Below are positions 52,722-61,253 of a stretch of DNA of 64,000 nucleotides, piece by piece. This DNA is from Zavarzinia aquatilis. GTDB taxonomy: Bacteria; Pseudomonadota; Alphaproteobacteria; Zavarziniales; Zavarziniaceae. The notes beneath the pieces are model-generated. The model was not told where the DNA came from and ran no database searches. It saw only the letters and a program-made list of their open reading frames with translations. The stretch covers positions 186,001 through 250,000 of the forward strand of contig NZ_QGLE01000005.1 in assembly GCF_003173035.1 (NCBI RefSeq), read 5' to 3'. Both the position numbers and the translations under genes were made by a program. Numbering within the stretch: position 1 is the first letter of the stretch; every line of letters starts with the position of its first letter.

Positions 52722-53138
52722 ATGGGAGCAGAGTTGCCGCCGGATTATCGTCCGAGCGAAGACGAAGAGTTCATGAACCCGCGCCAGCGAGAATACTTCA
52801 GGCGCAAACTCGTGGCTTGGCGTGAAGAAATTCTGCGGGAAAGTCAGGAAACCCTGCTGCATCTGCAGGAGGACACGGTGGCCGAACCCGATCTGGCCGA
52901 CCGCGCCTCTGCCGAATCCGAACGGGCGCTGGAGCTGCGCACCCGCGACCGTCAGCGCAAGCTGATCGGCAAGATCGACGCGGCGCTGCGCCGGATCGAG
53001 GATGGCGAATACGGCTATTGCGAGGAGACGGGCGATCCGATCAGCCTGCGTCGCCTCGACGCCCGGCCGATCGCCACCCTGTCGATCGAAGCGCAGGAGC
53101 GGCACGAGCGGCGCGAGAAAACCTATCGGGACGACTGA
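52722..53138 (+). CDS. dksA: RNA polymerase-binding transcription factor DksA
   Basis: A 138-residue DksA with the coiled-coil tip region (FMNPRQREYFRRKLVAWREEILRESQETL, DLADRASAESERALELRTRDRQ). Only one of the four zinc-site Cys is kept (YGYCEETGDPISLRRLDARPIATL), as in other alphaproteobacteria, suggesting a zinc-independent fold. It acts with ppGpp at rRNA promoters. ATG 52722 has GAGGGA upstream; 52710 is an alternative. Confidence 0.93.
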   Translation: MGAELPPDYRPSEDEEFMNPRQREYFRRKLVAWREEILRESQETLLHLQEDTVAEPDLADRASAESERALELRTRDRQRKLIGKIDAALRRIEDGEYGYCEETGDPISLRRLDARPIATLSIEAQERHERREKTYRDD

Positions 53139-53168
53139 AGCCGTCCCGGCGGCTCTGGCGAAGGAATT

Positions 53169-53196
53169 CGGGCGCCTCTCTCGCGAGAGGCGCCCG
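53169..53196. terminator. bidirectional terminator
   Basis: A perfect 12-bp stem CGGGCGCCTCTC / GAGAGGCGCCCG with loop TCGC lies between the convergent dksA and RTX genes and is followed by ttccattt on the plus strand. Confidence 0.85.
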
Positions 53197-53203
53197 TTCC
53201 ATT

Positions 53204-55216
53204 TCAGACGAAGAGAAAATCCGAGGCGTCGACATCCGCCGCGTGGACGCCGCGCAGGATGATCATGTCGCCGGCCCCGAAGTCGATCACCGTGCGCGAG
53301 CCCTGGTCGATCACGGTCAGCGCGTCGAAATCGGCGGCGAGGGCGGTCGAAATTTCGATGGTGTCGTGGCCGTTGGCGAAACGGGCGATGGTGTCGCGGC
53401 CGAAGCCGGCAGCATCGAAGACGAATGTATCGCCGCCGCCGCCGCCGATCAGCAGGTCGTCACCCGCCCCGCCGTTCAGGACATCGTCGCCGAGCCGGGC
53501 CTGAAGGCGGTCCGCGCCAGCGCCGCCGGTGATGTCGACCCCGCCGCCAGCGCCGCTGCGCGAGGCGATGCTCAGGTCCGTCGTCAACTGGCCGAAGTCG
53601 GCGGTGAAACCGTCGCCGACCACGATCCGCTCAACGTCGACGATGCTGCCGGCGCCGAAAATGGCATCGGAATTGACGATCAGCGTGTCGCGGCCGTCGC
53701 CGCCATCGGCCAGGGCGGGGTTGCCTGTCAGGGTGAGGATGTCGTCGCCCGTGCCGCCTTTCAGTGTGTCGAAATGGGCGCCGTGCAGCCGGTCGTTACC
53801 GCCACCGCCCGCCAGTGTGTTGGGGCCGGCGTCGCCGATCAGCGTGTCGGCCTGGTCGGTGCCCGTGACGTTCTGGAAATGGGCGATGCCATCCGTGCCC
53901 GTGGCGGCCCCTAGTGCGAGTCTGACGACGACACCGGTCGACCAGCCGTCGTAGACGAGACTGTTGATGCCGCCGCCGCCGTCGGACAGGCCGGTGATCA
54001 CCGAAGTCTCGCCCAGGGTCAGGGTATTGTCGCCGTCGCCGAACAGGATCGCCGTGCCGTTGCCGCCGGTGATCGTGCCGTTGTTGGTCACGCTGTCGGC
54101 GAAGGCACTGACCAGCTTGATGGCTTCGAGGGCGGTGCCTTCGATGGTGCCGTCGTTGGTGATCGTGGTCATGGCATGGGCATTCCCGCGCGAGCTGTCG
54201 TCGACCAGGATGCCGATGCCGGCGCCGATGATCGTGGCGCCCGTGTGATTGGTGATGGTGCCGCCGCCGGCCGCGATGCCCTCGCTCGTGTTGGCGAAAC
54301 CGTCGGAGCCATGGCCGCCAGCCCCGGTGCCCTGAATCAGGCCATAGTTGACGATGGTTGCCGCGAAATCGAAGTCGATACCGTCGCCGTCGCCGTCGGG
54401 CGTGCCGTCGGGGGTGCCGCCAGCGCCGTCGCTGTTCACGTCCGAGGCGGGATCGTTGCTGAAGGCGCCGGTGATCGTGCCGTAGTTGGTGACGCTGCCC
54501 GCGCCGTCCGAGCCGACGCCCGAGCCATTGCGCCCGGTGATGGTGGCGCCGGCTTCGTTGGTGACCGTGATGTAACCGGCGACGCCATTGTCGCCCGCGT
54601 TGATGCCGTGGCGGTCGGCGGAAATGTCACCGCCGGTCTTGTTGGTCAGCGTGCCGCCGAAGGCGCGGAAATCGACGCCGTCGGTGCTGGCGGTGAAGCC
54701 GGCCGTGGTGCCGCCGTTGATCGTGCCGCTGTTGGTGATGACCGCGCCCGAGCCGGTGCGGATGGCATCGTTGGCGCCCGACGAAATGGTGCCGGTGTTG
54801 CCGATGATGACGGTCACGCCTTCCGCCGAGGCGAAGTCGACCGCCTGGCCGCTCGTCGAGGTGATGCTGCCGGCATTGGTCAGGGCGATGTTGCCCGCGG
54901 TGATCGACGACTGGATCTGCAGCGCGTCGTCGGCCGACCGGATCACGCCGCCCGCCTCGTTGGTGATCTCGGCGGTGAAGCTGGTGCCGACGCCGGAATC
55001 GATGCGGATGGCGCGGCCACCAGCGGCGGTATTCTCGATGGTCCCCGAATTGTCGATGACGGCGTTGGTGGTCGCGCCGGTGAAGCGCACCGACTGGGCA
55101 TTGGCCGAGACCGAGATGGCGCCGGTCGCCTCGACCGTCAGGTTGTCGACGGCGGCATCGCTCATGTCGAGGCGCGTCGTGCGCGTGTTGCCGGCGGTAA
55201 TCGTCAGGCTGCTCAT
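53204..55216 (-). CDS. secreted RTX protein with beta-helix repeats
   Basis: A 670-residue protein without a signal peptide. Residues 1-420 consist of irregular Asn/Thr/Gly-rich repeats of the form I-x-N-x-G-x-I-x-G (ITNSGTINGG, VTNYGTITGA, ITNDGTIEGT, VTNNGTITGG), a right-handed beta-helix pattern of adhesins. From about 480 on there are RTX nonapeptides (GGGGNDRLH, GGTGDDILT, GGAGADRLQ, GGAGDDLLI), which bind calcium. The C-terminus DASDFLFV suits type I secretion. No ABC/MFP exporter is nearby. It is its own transcription unit between terminators inside the flagellar region. Confidence 0.85.
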   Translation of the reverse strand: MSSLTITAGNTRTTRLDMSDAAVDNLTVEATGAISVSANAQSVRFTGATTNAVIDNSGTIENTAAGGRAIRIDSGVGTSFTAEITNEAGGVIRSADDALQIQSSITAGNIALTNAGSITSTSGQAVDFASAEGVTVIIGNTGTISSGANDAIRTGSGAVITNSGTINGGTTAGFTASTDGVDFRAFGGTLTNKTGGDISADRHGINAGDNGVAGYITVTNEAGATITGRNGSGVGSDGAGSVTNYGTITGAFSNDPASDVNSDGAGGTPDGTPDGDGDGIDFDFAATIVNYGLIQGTGAGGHGSDGFANTSEGIAAGGGTITNHTGATIIGAGIGILVDDSSRGNAHAMTTITNDGTIEGTALEAIKLVSAFADSVTNNGTITGGNGTAILFGDGDNTLTLGETSVITGLSDGGGGINSLVYDGWSTGVVVRLALGAATGTDGIAHFQNVTGTDQADTLIGDAGPNTLAGGGGNDRLHGAHFDTLKGGTGDDILTLTGNPALADGGDGRDTLIVNSDAIFGAGSIVDVERIVVGDGFTADFGQLTTDLSIASRSGAGGGVDITGGAGADRLQARLGDDVLNGGAGDDLLIGGGGGDTFVFDAAGFGRDTIARFANGHDTIEISTALAADFDALTVIDQGSRTVIDFGAGDMIILRGVHAADVDASDFLFV

Positions 55217-55303
55217 CCGTGTTCCCCTGCTGCCTTATGCAATGGGGCTGGCTAGCACACGGATGGCGTGGGAATTCTTGCGGTTCGGTGACGATTGGAA
55301 GAC

Positions 55304-55332
55304 GGGGTGCCTTCGCTCCTCGAAGGCACCCC
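55304..55332 (-). terminator. terminator of the flgF-flgG-flgA-flgH operon
   Basis: A perfect 12-bp stem GGGGTGCCTTCG / CGAAGGCACCCC with a 5-nt loop starts 8 nt beyond the flgH stop, isolating it from the RTX gene. Confidence 0.8.
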
Positions 55333-55340
55333 GGGGGGGA

Positions 55341-56096
55341 TCAGAAGGGCAGGATGGCGTCCAGGACCTGCTGGCCGTAGCGCGGCTGCTGCATGTCGGT
55401 GATCTGGCCGCGGCCGCCGTAGGAAATGCGGGCTTCGGCGATCTGCGTGTGCTTGATCGTGTTGGCGGCGGTGATGTCCGACGGGCGGACGATGCCGGCG
55501 ATCAGCAATTCGCGCACCTCGTTGTTCACGCGCACTTCCTGCCGGCCCTGGATCACCAGATTGCCGTTGGGCAGGATCTGGGTGACCACGGCGGCGATGG
55601 TCATCTTCACCGCTTCCGAGCGTTTGATCGTGCCATTGCCGGTCGACGAGGTGCCGGAATTCAGGTCGACCGCGCCGCTCGGATTGTAACCGGCGGGCAG
55701 GGCGGCACCGGCGACGCTGGTCTCGAGCCCGAACAGGCCGCCGAGGCCGAGGTTCTCGGTCGAATCCCGGGTGCGGGCGGTCTGGTTCTGCACGTCGGCC
55801 TGTTCGTCGATGTCGATGGCGACGGTCAGGATGTCGCCGACGCGGGCGGCCCGGTTGTCCTTGAAGAAGGCGCGCGAGCCCTGCTGCCACAGGCTGGCCG
55901 AGACGCCGGAGTTCATGCCCGGATCGTTCGGCATCGGCAGGCTGACCGGCGTATAGCCCGGGGTCGCGGTCGGGTTCTGGATCGGGGTCAGGGGCGGGGC
56001 TTCGCCGATGCGGCTCATGCGCTCCTGGAAGCCGGAGCAGGCACCAAGGCTGCAGGCGGCGGCGGCGACGAGGGCGATGCGGATGAAGCGGTTCAT
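55341..56096 (-). CDS. flgH: flagellar L-ring lipoprotein FlgH
   Basis: A 251-residue outer-membrane ring protein with a lipobox ending LGAC-S at residue 20. It has the conserved SLWQQGSRAFFKDNRAARVGDILTV and a C-terminal TKHTQIAEARISYGGRG-like stretch. Last gene of the operon, 30 nt after flgA. Confidence 0.95.
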   Translation of the reverse strand: MNRFIRIALVAAAACSLGACSGFQERMSRIGEAPPLTPIQNPTATPGYTPVSLPMPNDPGMNSGVSASLWQQGSRAFFKDNRAARVGDILTVAIDIDEQADVQNQTARTRDSTENLGLGGLFGLETSVAGAALPAGYNPSGAVDLNSGTSSTGNGTIKRSEAVKMTIAAVVTQILPNGNLVIQGRQEVRVNNEVRELLIAGIVRPSDITAANTIKHTQIAEARISYGGRGQITDMQQPRYGQQVLDAILPF

Positions 56097-56126
56097 GATG
56101 GCGGCCTTCTGGCGGATCGTTTCGGA

Positions 56127-56624
56127 TTACATCTCGGAGGGGACGGCGGCGAAGATCGGCTGGGCTGCGACGGGAACCGCCGCTTCGCCCGGGCCGCTGA
56201 CCACCGCCTGGACGACGCGGTTGGACGTGAGGTTCATCACCCGGATCACCTCGCCCATGGCGCCCTGTTCGATCGCTTTCGCCGTGGTCGACAGCTCGAT
56301 GCCCGGCATGGAGACGCGGACGGTCACGAGGCTGCCCTTGACGACCAGGATCGGCTGGCGCACTTCCGACAGGGAGACGGGACGGCCGGCGCGCAGCGGC
56401 TTGCGCGCCGCCATGCCGATCAGCTGGTCGGCGCTGTCCGCCGTGTTGGCGGGAAGATTGCCGGTGACGGCGGCCTCGGTCAGGTCGTCGGCGGTCACGA
56501 CCTCGCCGGTGGCGATGTCGCGCAGCAGGACGGGGACGGTGGCGCCCGCCTCTTCGGCCTTCACCGGGACGGCGAGACCGAAGGCGAGGAACCACAGCAT
56601 CATGCCAATGGCGATGCGGATCAT
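56127..56624 (-). CDS. flgA: flagellar P-ring assembly chaperone FlgA
   Basis: A 165-residue periplasmic chaperone with a signal peptide ending VKA (about 23) and the SAF-like domain (RDIATGEVVTADDLT, ARKPLRAGRPVSLSEVRQP, VKGSLVTVRV, MNLTSNRVVQAVVSG). It assists P-ring (FlgI) assembly. 12 nt from flgG. Confidence 0.93.
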   Translation of the reverse strand: MIRIAIGMMLWFLAFGLAVPVKAEEAGATVPVLLRDIATGEVVTADDLTEAAVTGNLPANTADSADQLIGMAARKPLRAGRPVSLSEVRQPILVVKGSLVTVRVSMPGIELSTTAKAIEQGAMGEVIRVMNLTSNRVVQAVVSGPGEAAVPVAAQPIFAAVPSEM

Positions 56625-56636
56625 GGCGGCTCTCCC

Positions 56637-57422
56637 TTAGCGGAGCTGGGTGATCGTCTGCAGCATCTCGTCGGATGCCGTGATCACCTTGGAGTTGAGT
56701 TCATAGGCACGCTGGGCCGAGATCAGGTTGGTGATCTCCTGCACCGGGTTGACATTCGCCGCCTCGACATAGCCCTGCAGCAGGGTGCCGAAGCCCTCGT
56801 CGCCCGGCAGGCCGACGGTCGCCGTGCCCGAGGCCGGGGTTTCGAGGAAGAGGTTGTCGCCGGTGGCGGCGAGGCCCGCCGGATTGATGAAAGTGGCGAG
56901 GTCGAGCTGGCCGACCACCTGGGGATTGACCTGGTTGGGCAGGGTGACCGCGACTTCACCGGTCGCCGAGATGGCGACTTCGGTCGCGTTCTGCGGGATG
57001 ACGATGCCGGGCTGTACCGTATAGCCGTCCTGGGTGACGATCTGGCCGTCGCCGTTCAGCTGGAAGGCGCCGGCCCGCGTGTAGGCTTCCTCGCCGCTGG
57101 GCAGCAGGACGCGGAAGTAGCCGCGGCCCTGGATCCCGAGGTCGTAGGTATTGTCGGTCGAGGTCATGTTGCCCTGGCCCATGATGCGGTAGACGGAGCC
57201 CGTCTTCACGCCGGTGCCGAGCTGGATGCCGCTGGGGATGACCGTGCCGGCGTCCGACGAGGTCGTGCCCATGCGCTTGATGTTCTCGTAGAGCAGGTCC
57301 TGGAATTCGGCGCGCTGGCGCTTGAAGCCGGTCGTCGACATGTTGGCCAGGTTGTTCGAGATGACTTCGACATTCAGCTGCTGGGCCAACATGCCGGTCG
57401 CGCCGATGGAAAGGCTGCGCAT
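56637..57422 (-). CDS. flgG: flagellar distal rod protein FlgG
   Basis: A 261-residue rod protein. The N-terminal motif LNVEVISNNLANMSTTGFKRQRAEFQDLLYE and C-terminal VQEITNLISAQRAYELNSKVITASDEMLQTI are intact. It completes the distal rod above FlgF. Start MRSLSIGATGM is standard. Confidence 0.96.
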   Translation of the reverse strand: MRSLSIGATGMLAQQLNVEVISNNLANMSTTGFKRQRAEFQDLLYENIKRMGTTSSDAGTVIPSGIQLGTGVKTGSVYRIMGQGNMTSTDNTYDLGIQGRGYFRVLLPSGEEAYTRAGAFQLNGDGQIVTQDGYTVQPGIVIPQNATEVAISATGEVAVTLPNQVNPQVVGQLDLATFINPAGLAATGDNLFLETPASGTATVGLPGDEGFGTLLQGYVEAANVNPVQEITNLISAQRAYELNSKVITASDEMLQTITQLR

Positions 57423-57437
57423 GGGGATCTCCTCGAC

Positions 57438-58175
57438 TTAGCTCTGCTGGACCTTGCCCAGCCGCTGGATGGCGGTGCGCTTCAGGTCGTGATCTTCGGA
57501 AAGCAGGTTCTGCATGGTCTGGTAGCGGCGCTGCAGCTCGATCATGCGGGTGATTTCGACGACGGGCTGGACGTTCGATGCCTCGAGCATGCCCTGCACC
57601 ACGCGGGTCTCGGCGTCGGCCGGATTGGCCGTTACGCCCGCCGGGGCCTCGAACAGGCTTTCGCCCACTGTCTTCAGGCCCTGTTCGTTGTCGAAGCTGA
57701 ACAGGCCGACCTTGCCGATCTGGGTGTCGCCCTGGGCGACCGTGCCGTCGGCGCTGACCACCGGGGTGCCCAGGGTCGGATCGTTCACGGTGATTTCGCC
57801 GCCGCCATCGTCCAGCAAGGGGTAACCCTCGCGGGTGACCAGCTTGCCGTCGGCGTCGAGGGTGAAATGGCCGTTGCGGGTGTAGCGGATGCCGTCCGGC
57901 GTCTGCACCGACATGAAGCCCTTGCCGCTGAGCGCGAGGTCGAAGGGATTGTCCGTCGGCGTCATCACGCCCGGCCGGCTGTCGCGGGCGACGCCGAAAT
58001 CGAGCACGAAGGAGACCGGCTGCTGCGGCCCCGCGTTCATCACATATTCCTGGAAGACCGGGCGGGCCGCGCGATAGGCCGTCGTGTTCAGATTGGCGAT
58101 GTTGTTCGCGACGATGTCCATCTGGCGCTCCAGCACCATCTGCTGCGACAGGCCGACGTAAAGCGCGTTTTCCAT
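57438..58175 (-). CDS. flgF: flagellar proximal rod protein FlgF
   Basis: A 245-residue rod protein (MENALYVGLSQQMVLERQMDIVANNIANLNTTAYRAARP; C-terminal VVEITRMIELQRRYQTMQNLL). First gene of the flgF-flgG-flgA-flgH operon, 59 nt downstream of a sigma-54 promoter. GGAG precedes the ATG. Confidence 0.95.
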   Translation of the reverse strand: MENALYVGLSQQMVLERQMDIVANNIANLNTTAYRAARPVFQEYVMNAGPQQPVSFVLDFGVARDSRPGVMTPTDNPFDLALSGKGFMSVQTPDGIRYTRNGHFTLDADGKLVTREGYPLLDDGGGEITVNDPTLGTPVVSADGTVAQGDTQIGKVGLFSFDNEQGLKTVGESLFEAPAGVTANPADAETRVVQGMLEASNVQPVVEITRMIELQRRYQTMQNLLSEDHDLKRTAIQRLGKVQQS

Positions 58176-58233
58176 GATCTCCGGTCTCCTTTCTGCCGCC
58201 TGTGCATTCTGCTGCCGCGGTCGTCAGGACAGC

Positions 58234-58249
58234 TGCAGGTCGCGTGCCA
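58234..58249 (-). promoter_or_regulatory. sigma-54 promoter of flgF operon
   Basis: Minus strand TGGCAC-GCGAC-CTGCA, a near-consensus -24/-12 element identical in form to the fliC promoter. Confidence 0.85.
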
Positions 58250-58328
58250 AGTGCGAAAGCCGCGGAAATCAAGGCTTTCCGCCCATTCGGGGAGTGGGCG
58301 CGGCGATTCCGGGGGGTCAGCTTTACCC

Positions 58329-58341
58329 GGCAGAAGCTGCC
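58329..58341. promoter_or_regulatory. GGCA-N5-TGCC dyad between flgF and fliL
   Basis: GGCAGAAGCTGCC within a longer ACCCGGCAG/CTGCCGGGT palindrome, about 80 bp upstream of the flgF -24 element and 90 bp before fliL; it could act on both divergent operons. Confidence 0.6.
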
Positions 58342-58429
58342 GGGTTCTCGTCCGATCACAACCGCTTGTTAAGGAAGATGGCCGTAAATTCCCCTTCGAA
58401 CCGAAGGCACTTCCGGAGTTTGGCCCCCG

Positions 58430-59020
58430 ATGGCAAGCAACGCGGCATCTCAGCAGGACCTCGACGCGCTGGTCAGCGGCCTGCCCGCGGGCGAGGCCGG
58501 CGCGGAAGGTGAGGGCGGCAAGGCGAAGAAGAAGGGCGGCAAGCTGAAGCTGCTGCTGATCGCGCTGCCGATTGTCCTGATCCTGGGGGGCGCGGGTGCC
58601 TATTTCGCCGGCCTGCTCGACCCGCTGCTCGGCAAGGGCGCGGAGGAGGGGGCGGCCGAAGGCGGCCACGCCGGTGCCGGGGCAGAAGCCGGCAACGCGG
58701 CCGAAGTCCGTCCCGATCCGATCTTCTTCGACATGCCCGATCTCCTCGTCAATCTCCACACCACGGGCAATCGCGCGGCCTATCTGAAGATCAAGCTCTC
58801 GCTCCAGTTCAGCGACCCGGCGGTGACCGCGGTCCTGCAGAAAGTGCAGCCGCGCCTGATTGACAGTTTCCAGATCTATCTGCGCGAACTCCGGCTCGAG
58901 GATCTCGAAGGCTCGGCCGGCCTGATGCGCCTCAAGGAAGAATTGCTGGCGCGGGCCAACCAGATGATGGCGCCCGCGGCGATCGACGACGTCCTGTTCA
59001 AGGAAATGCTGGTGCAGTGA
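58430..59020 (+). CDS. fliL: flagellar basal-body-associated protein FliL
   Basis: A 196-residue inner-membrane protein. A cytoplasmic N-terminus of about 35 residues contains SQQDLDALVSGL (7-18). One membrane helix (about 39-60), an acidic Gly/Ala linker and the periplasmic FliL domain follow (FDMPDLLVNLHTTGNRAAYLKIKLSLQ). FliL supports stator function and torque. The stop overlaps the fliM start (TGATG). The N-terminal motif resembles that of FliM, which is unusual. Confidence 0.93.
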   Translation: MASNAASQQDLDALVSGLPAGEAGAEGEGGKAKKKGGKLKLLLIALPIVLILGGAGAYFAGLLDPLLGKGAEEGAAEGGHAGAGAEAGNAAEVRPDPIFFDMPDLLVNLHTTGNRAAYLKIKLSLQFSDPAVTAVLQKVQPRLIDSFQIYLRELRLEDLEGSAGLMRLKEELLARANQMMAPAAIDDVLFKEMLVQ

Positions 59021-60159
59021 TGGCGAACGAGACGGAAACCGGCGCTCCTGTCGATGAAGACGCCCTGGCGGCGGAATGGGCCGCCATGGCCGGCGGCGAC
59101 GAGGCGGAAACCGGCGCGGCGGATGGTGCCGATGGCGTGCCGGATGACGAACTCGACGACGCGGCGCTCGCCAGCCAGTCCGGACGGGCGCTCAGTCAGG
59201 ACGAGATCGACAGTCTGCTCGGCTTCGATTCGGTCGACAGCGGCGGCGGCACCCAGACCGGCATCCGCTCGATCATCAATTCCTCGCTGGTCTCTTATGG
59301 CCGGCTGCCCATGCTCGAAATCGTGTTCGACCGGCTGGTCCGCCTGCTCTCGACCTCGATGCGCAATTTCACCTCGGACAATGTCGAGGTGACGCTGGAC
59401 AACATCACCTCGATCCGCTTCGGCGAATATCTGAACTCGATCCCGCTGCCGGCGATCCTGACCGTGTTCCGCGCCGTCGAATGGGACAATTTCGGCCTGC
59501 TGACCGTCGAATCCAACCTGATCTATTCCATCGTCGACGTGCTGCTGGGCGGGCGCAAGGGCACCACGGCCATGCGCATCGAAGGCCGGCCCTATACGAC
59601 GATCGAGCGTAACCTGGTCGAGCGCATGGTCCAGGTCGTGCTGAAGGACATGAAGACCGCCTTCGAGCCGCTGACCCCGGTCGACTTCACCTTCGACCGG
59701 CTGGAGGTCAATCCGCGTTTCGCCACCATCGCGCGCGATGCCAATGCGGCGATCCTCGTCCGCCTGCGCGTCGACATGGAAGATCGCGGCGGCCGCATGG
59801 AGCTGGTGCTGCCCTATGCCACCATCGAACCCGTGCGCGAATTGCTGCTGCAGATGTTCATGGGCGAGAAATTCGGCCGGGACACCATCTGGGAAAGCCA
59901 TCTCGCCAGCGAACTCTGGGCGACCGAAGTGCAGATCGACGCGGTGCTGGACGAGCAGATCATGAACCTCGGCGATGTCATGCACCTGCAGGTCGGCCAG
60001 ACCATCATGCTGAACTGCGCGCCGGATTCGCCGATCGAGCTGAAATGCGGCGGTATGCCGATGCTGCGCGGCCGCATGGGCCGGGTCGGCAACATGGTCG
60101 CGGTCAAGGTCGAACAATCGCTGATGAAGACGGGCAAGCAATCCGGGGGCAAGGCATGA
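59020..60159 (+). CDS. fliM: flagellar motor switch protein FliM
   Basis: A 379-residue C-ring protein. The CheY-binding motif SQDEIDSLLGF sits at 59-69, preceded by an acidic 58-residue extension not seen in enterobacterial FliM, where the motif is at the very N-terminus. The middle domain has LPMLEIVFDRLVRLLSTSMRNF, and the C-terminal SpoA domain has GDVMHLQVGQTIMLNC. It is coupled to fliL and to the next gene by overlaps. Confidence 0.95.
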   Translation: MANETETGAPVDEDALAAEWAAMAGGDEAETGAADGADGVPDDELDDAALASQSGRALSQDEIDSLLGFDSVDSGGGTQTGIRSIINSSLVSYGRLPMLEIVFDRLVRLLSTSMRNFTSDNVEVTLDNITSIRFGEYLNSIPLPAILTVFRAVEWDNFGLLTVESNLIYSIVDVLLGGRKGTTAMRIEGRPYTTIERNLVERMVQVVLKDMKTAFEPLTPVDFTFDRLEVNPRFATIARDANAAILVRLRVDMEDRGGRMELVLPYATIEPVRELLLQMFMGEKFGRDTIWESHLASELWATEVQIDAVLDEQIMNLGDVMHLQVGQTIMLNCAPDSPIELKCGGMPMLRGRMGRVGNMVAVKVEQSLMKTGKQSGGKA

Positions 60160-60554
60160 GCATCATCGGACTGATCCTCGATCTCGGTCTCGCCGGGCTG
60201 CTGGTCGCGACCATCGTGCTGGCCGTGCGCCTGCATCGCAAGCTGGAAGGCCTGAAGGGCGGACACGACGAATTGCGCCTCCTGGTCGAAGGTCTGAACG
60301 AGGCGACGCGCCGCGCCCAGGCCGGCATCATCGAGTTGCGCATGGCGGCGGAAGCGACGACCGCCCGGCTCGGCAACCAGATCGAGGCAGCGCGCAAGAG
60401 CAGCGACGAACTCTCGATCCTCGTCGCCTCGGCCAATAATCTCGCCGACCGGCTGGTGCGCGCCGGCTCGTCCGCTCGTCCGGCCGAAGCGCCGGCCCGC
60501 GCCGCTCCCGGGGCGGATCAGGGCATCCTGCGCGCGCTGAAGGACGTGCGATGA
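60156..60554 (+). CDS. DUF6468 membrane coiled-coil protein
   Basis: A 132-residue protein with one N-terminal membrane helix (about 4-24) and a following coiled coil (HRKLEGLKGGHDELRLLVEGLNEATRRAQAGI). This family sits after fliM in many alphaproteobacteria. Role unknown, presumably flagellar motor assembly. Overlaps both neighbours by 4 nt. Confidence 0.8.
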   Translation: MSIIGLILDLGLAGLLVATIVLAVRLHRKLEGLKGGHDELRLLVEGLNEATRRAQAGIIELRMAAEATTARLGNQIEAARKSSDELSILVASANNLADRLVRAGSSARPAEAPARAAPGADQGILRALKDVR

Positions 60555-61249
60555 GCACCGCCTGGCGGCGCCGGGTGGCGCTTCTGCCGGTTGTCGCGGG
60601 GGTTGCCGCCGCGACACTCGCCCTGCGCCTGCCCAATCTCGCGGAAGCGGTCGGCCATGTCTTGCCAGCGGCCGGCAACAGTGCCCTTGCCGCCGAAACC
60701 CCGGCCCCGGCGCCGGCTCCTGTGCCGACGCCCGCTGCCGTGGCGCCTGCCCCCGCTCCGCTCGAAGCCGCGGCACCGGCAGCCCCGGCGCCGGCCTTCG
60801 ATCCCGACAAGCTGACCCCGGGGGAGGTCGACGTCTTGCAGAATCTGTCCCGCCGCCGCGAGGAGATCGAGGCGCGGGCCCGCGAACTCGACAGCCGCGA
60901 GGCGCTGGTCGCCGCCGCCGAGGCCCGCGTCGACAAGAAGCTGACCGAGATCAAGGCGATCGAGGAAAAGATCGCGGCCGCGCAAGCCGCGCAGACGGCC
61001 GAACAGGACCAGCAGATGGCCCGCCTCGTGAAGGTCTATGAGACCATGAAGCCGGGCGATGCCGCGATCATCTTCAACACGCTCGATTTTGCCGTGCTGA
61101 TCGAGGTCGCCAGTCGTATGAAGGAAGCGAAGATTGCCCCCGTGCTCGCGGCGATGGACCCCGAGGCGGCGAAGGCACTGACGGTCGCGCTGGCGACGCG
61201 GCGGGCGGGTCCGTCCGCGAACGCTCCGGCCACGGGAAGCGGCGGGTAG
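60551..61249 (+). CDS. MotE-like flagellar protein with MgtE N-like domain
   Basis: A 232-residue protein. An N-terminal membrane/signal segment (about 8-30) and a Pro/Ala linker (50-85) lead to a coiled coil (DVLQNLSRRREEIEARARELDSREALV...AEQDQQMARLVKVYETMKPGDAA). The C-terminal MgtE-N-like helices are FNTLDFAVLIEVASRMKEAKIAPVLAAMDPEAAKALT. MotE-type proteins chaperone MotC in rhizobia. Between DUF6468 and CheZ in the same operon. Confidence 0.82.
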   Translation: MSTAWRRRVALLPVVAGVAAATLALRLPNLAEAVGHVLPAAGNSALAAETPAPAPAPVPTPAAVAPAPAPLEAAAPAAPAPAFDPDKLTPGEVDVLQNLSRRREEIEARARELDSREALVAAAEARVDKKLTEIKAIEEKIAAAQAAQTAEQDQQMARLVKVYETMKPGDAAIIFNTLDFAVLIEVASRMKEAKIAPVLAAMDPEAAKALTVALATRRAGPSANAPATGSGG

Positions 61250-61253
61250 GAAC

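Noticed and set aside
58341-58430. A sigma-54 promoter for fliL on the plus strand
   Set aside because: The only GGCAC present has no GC at the required 10-nt spacing, so no -24/-12 pair can be supported.
54588-58547. A 1,319-residue open frame on the plus strand across flgH-flgA-flgG-flgF
   Set aside because: It is antisense to four unmistakable flagellar genes, and its Asp/Gly/Arg/His-rich composition is typical of shadow frames in high-GC DNA.
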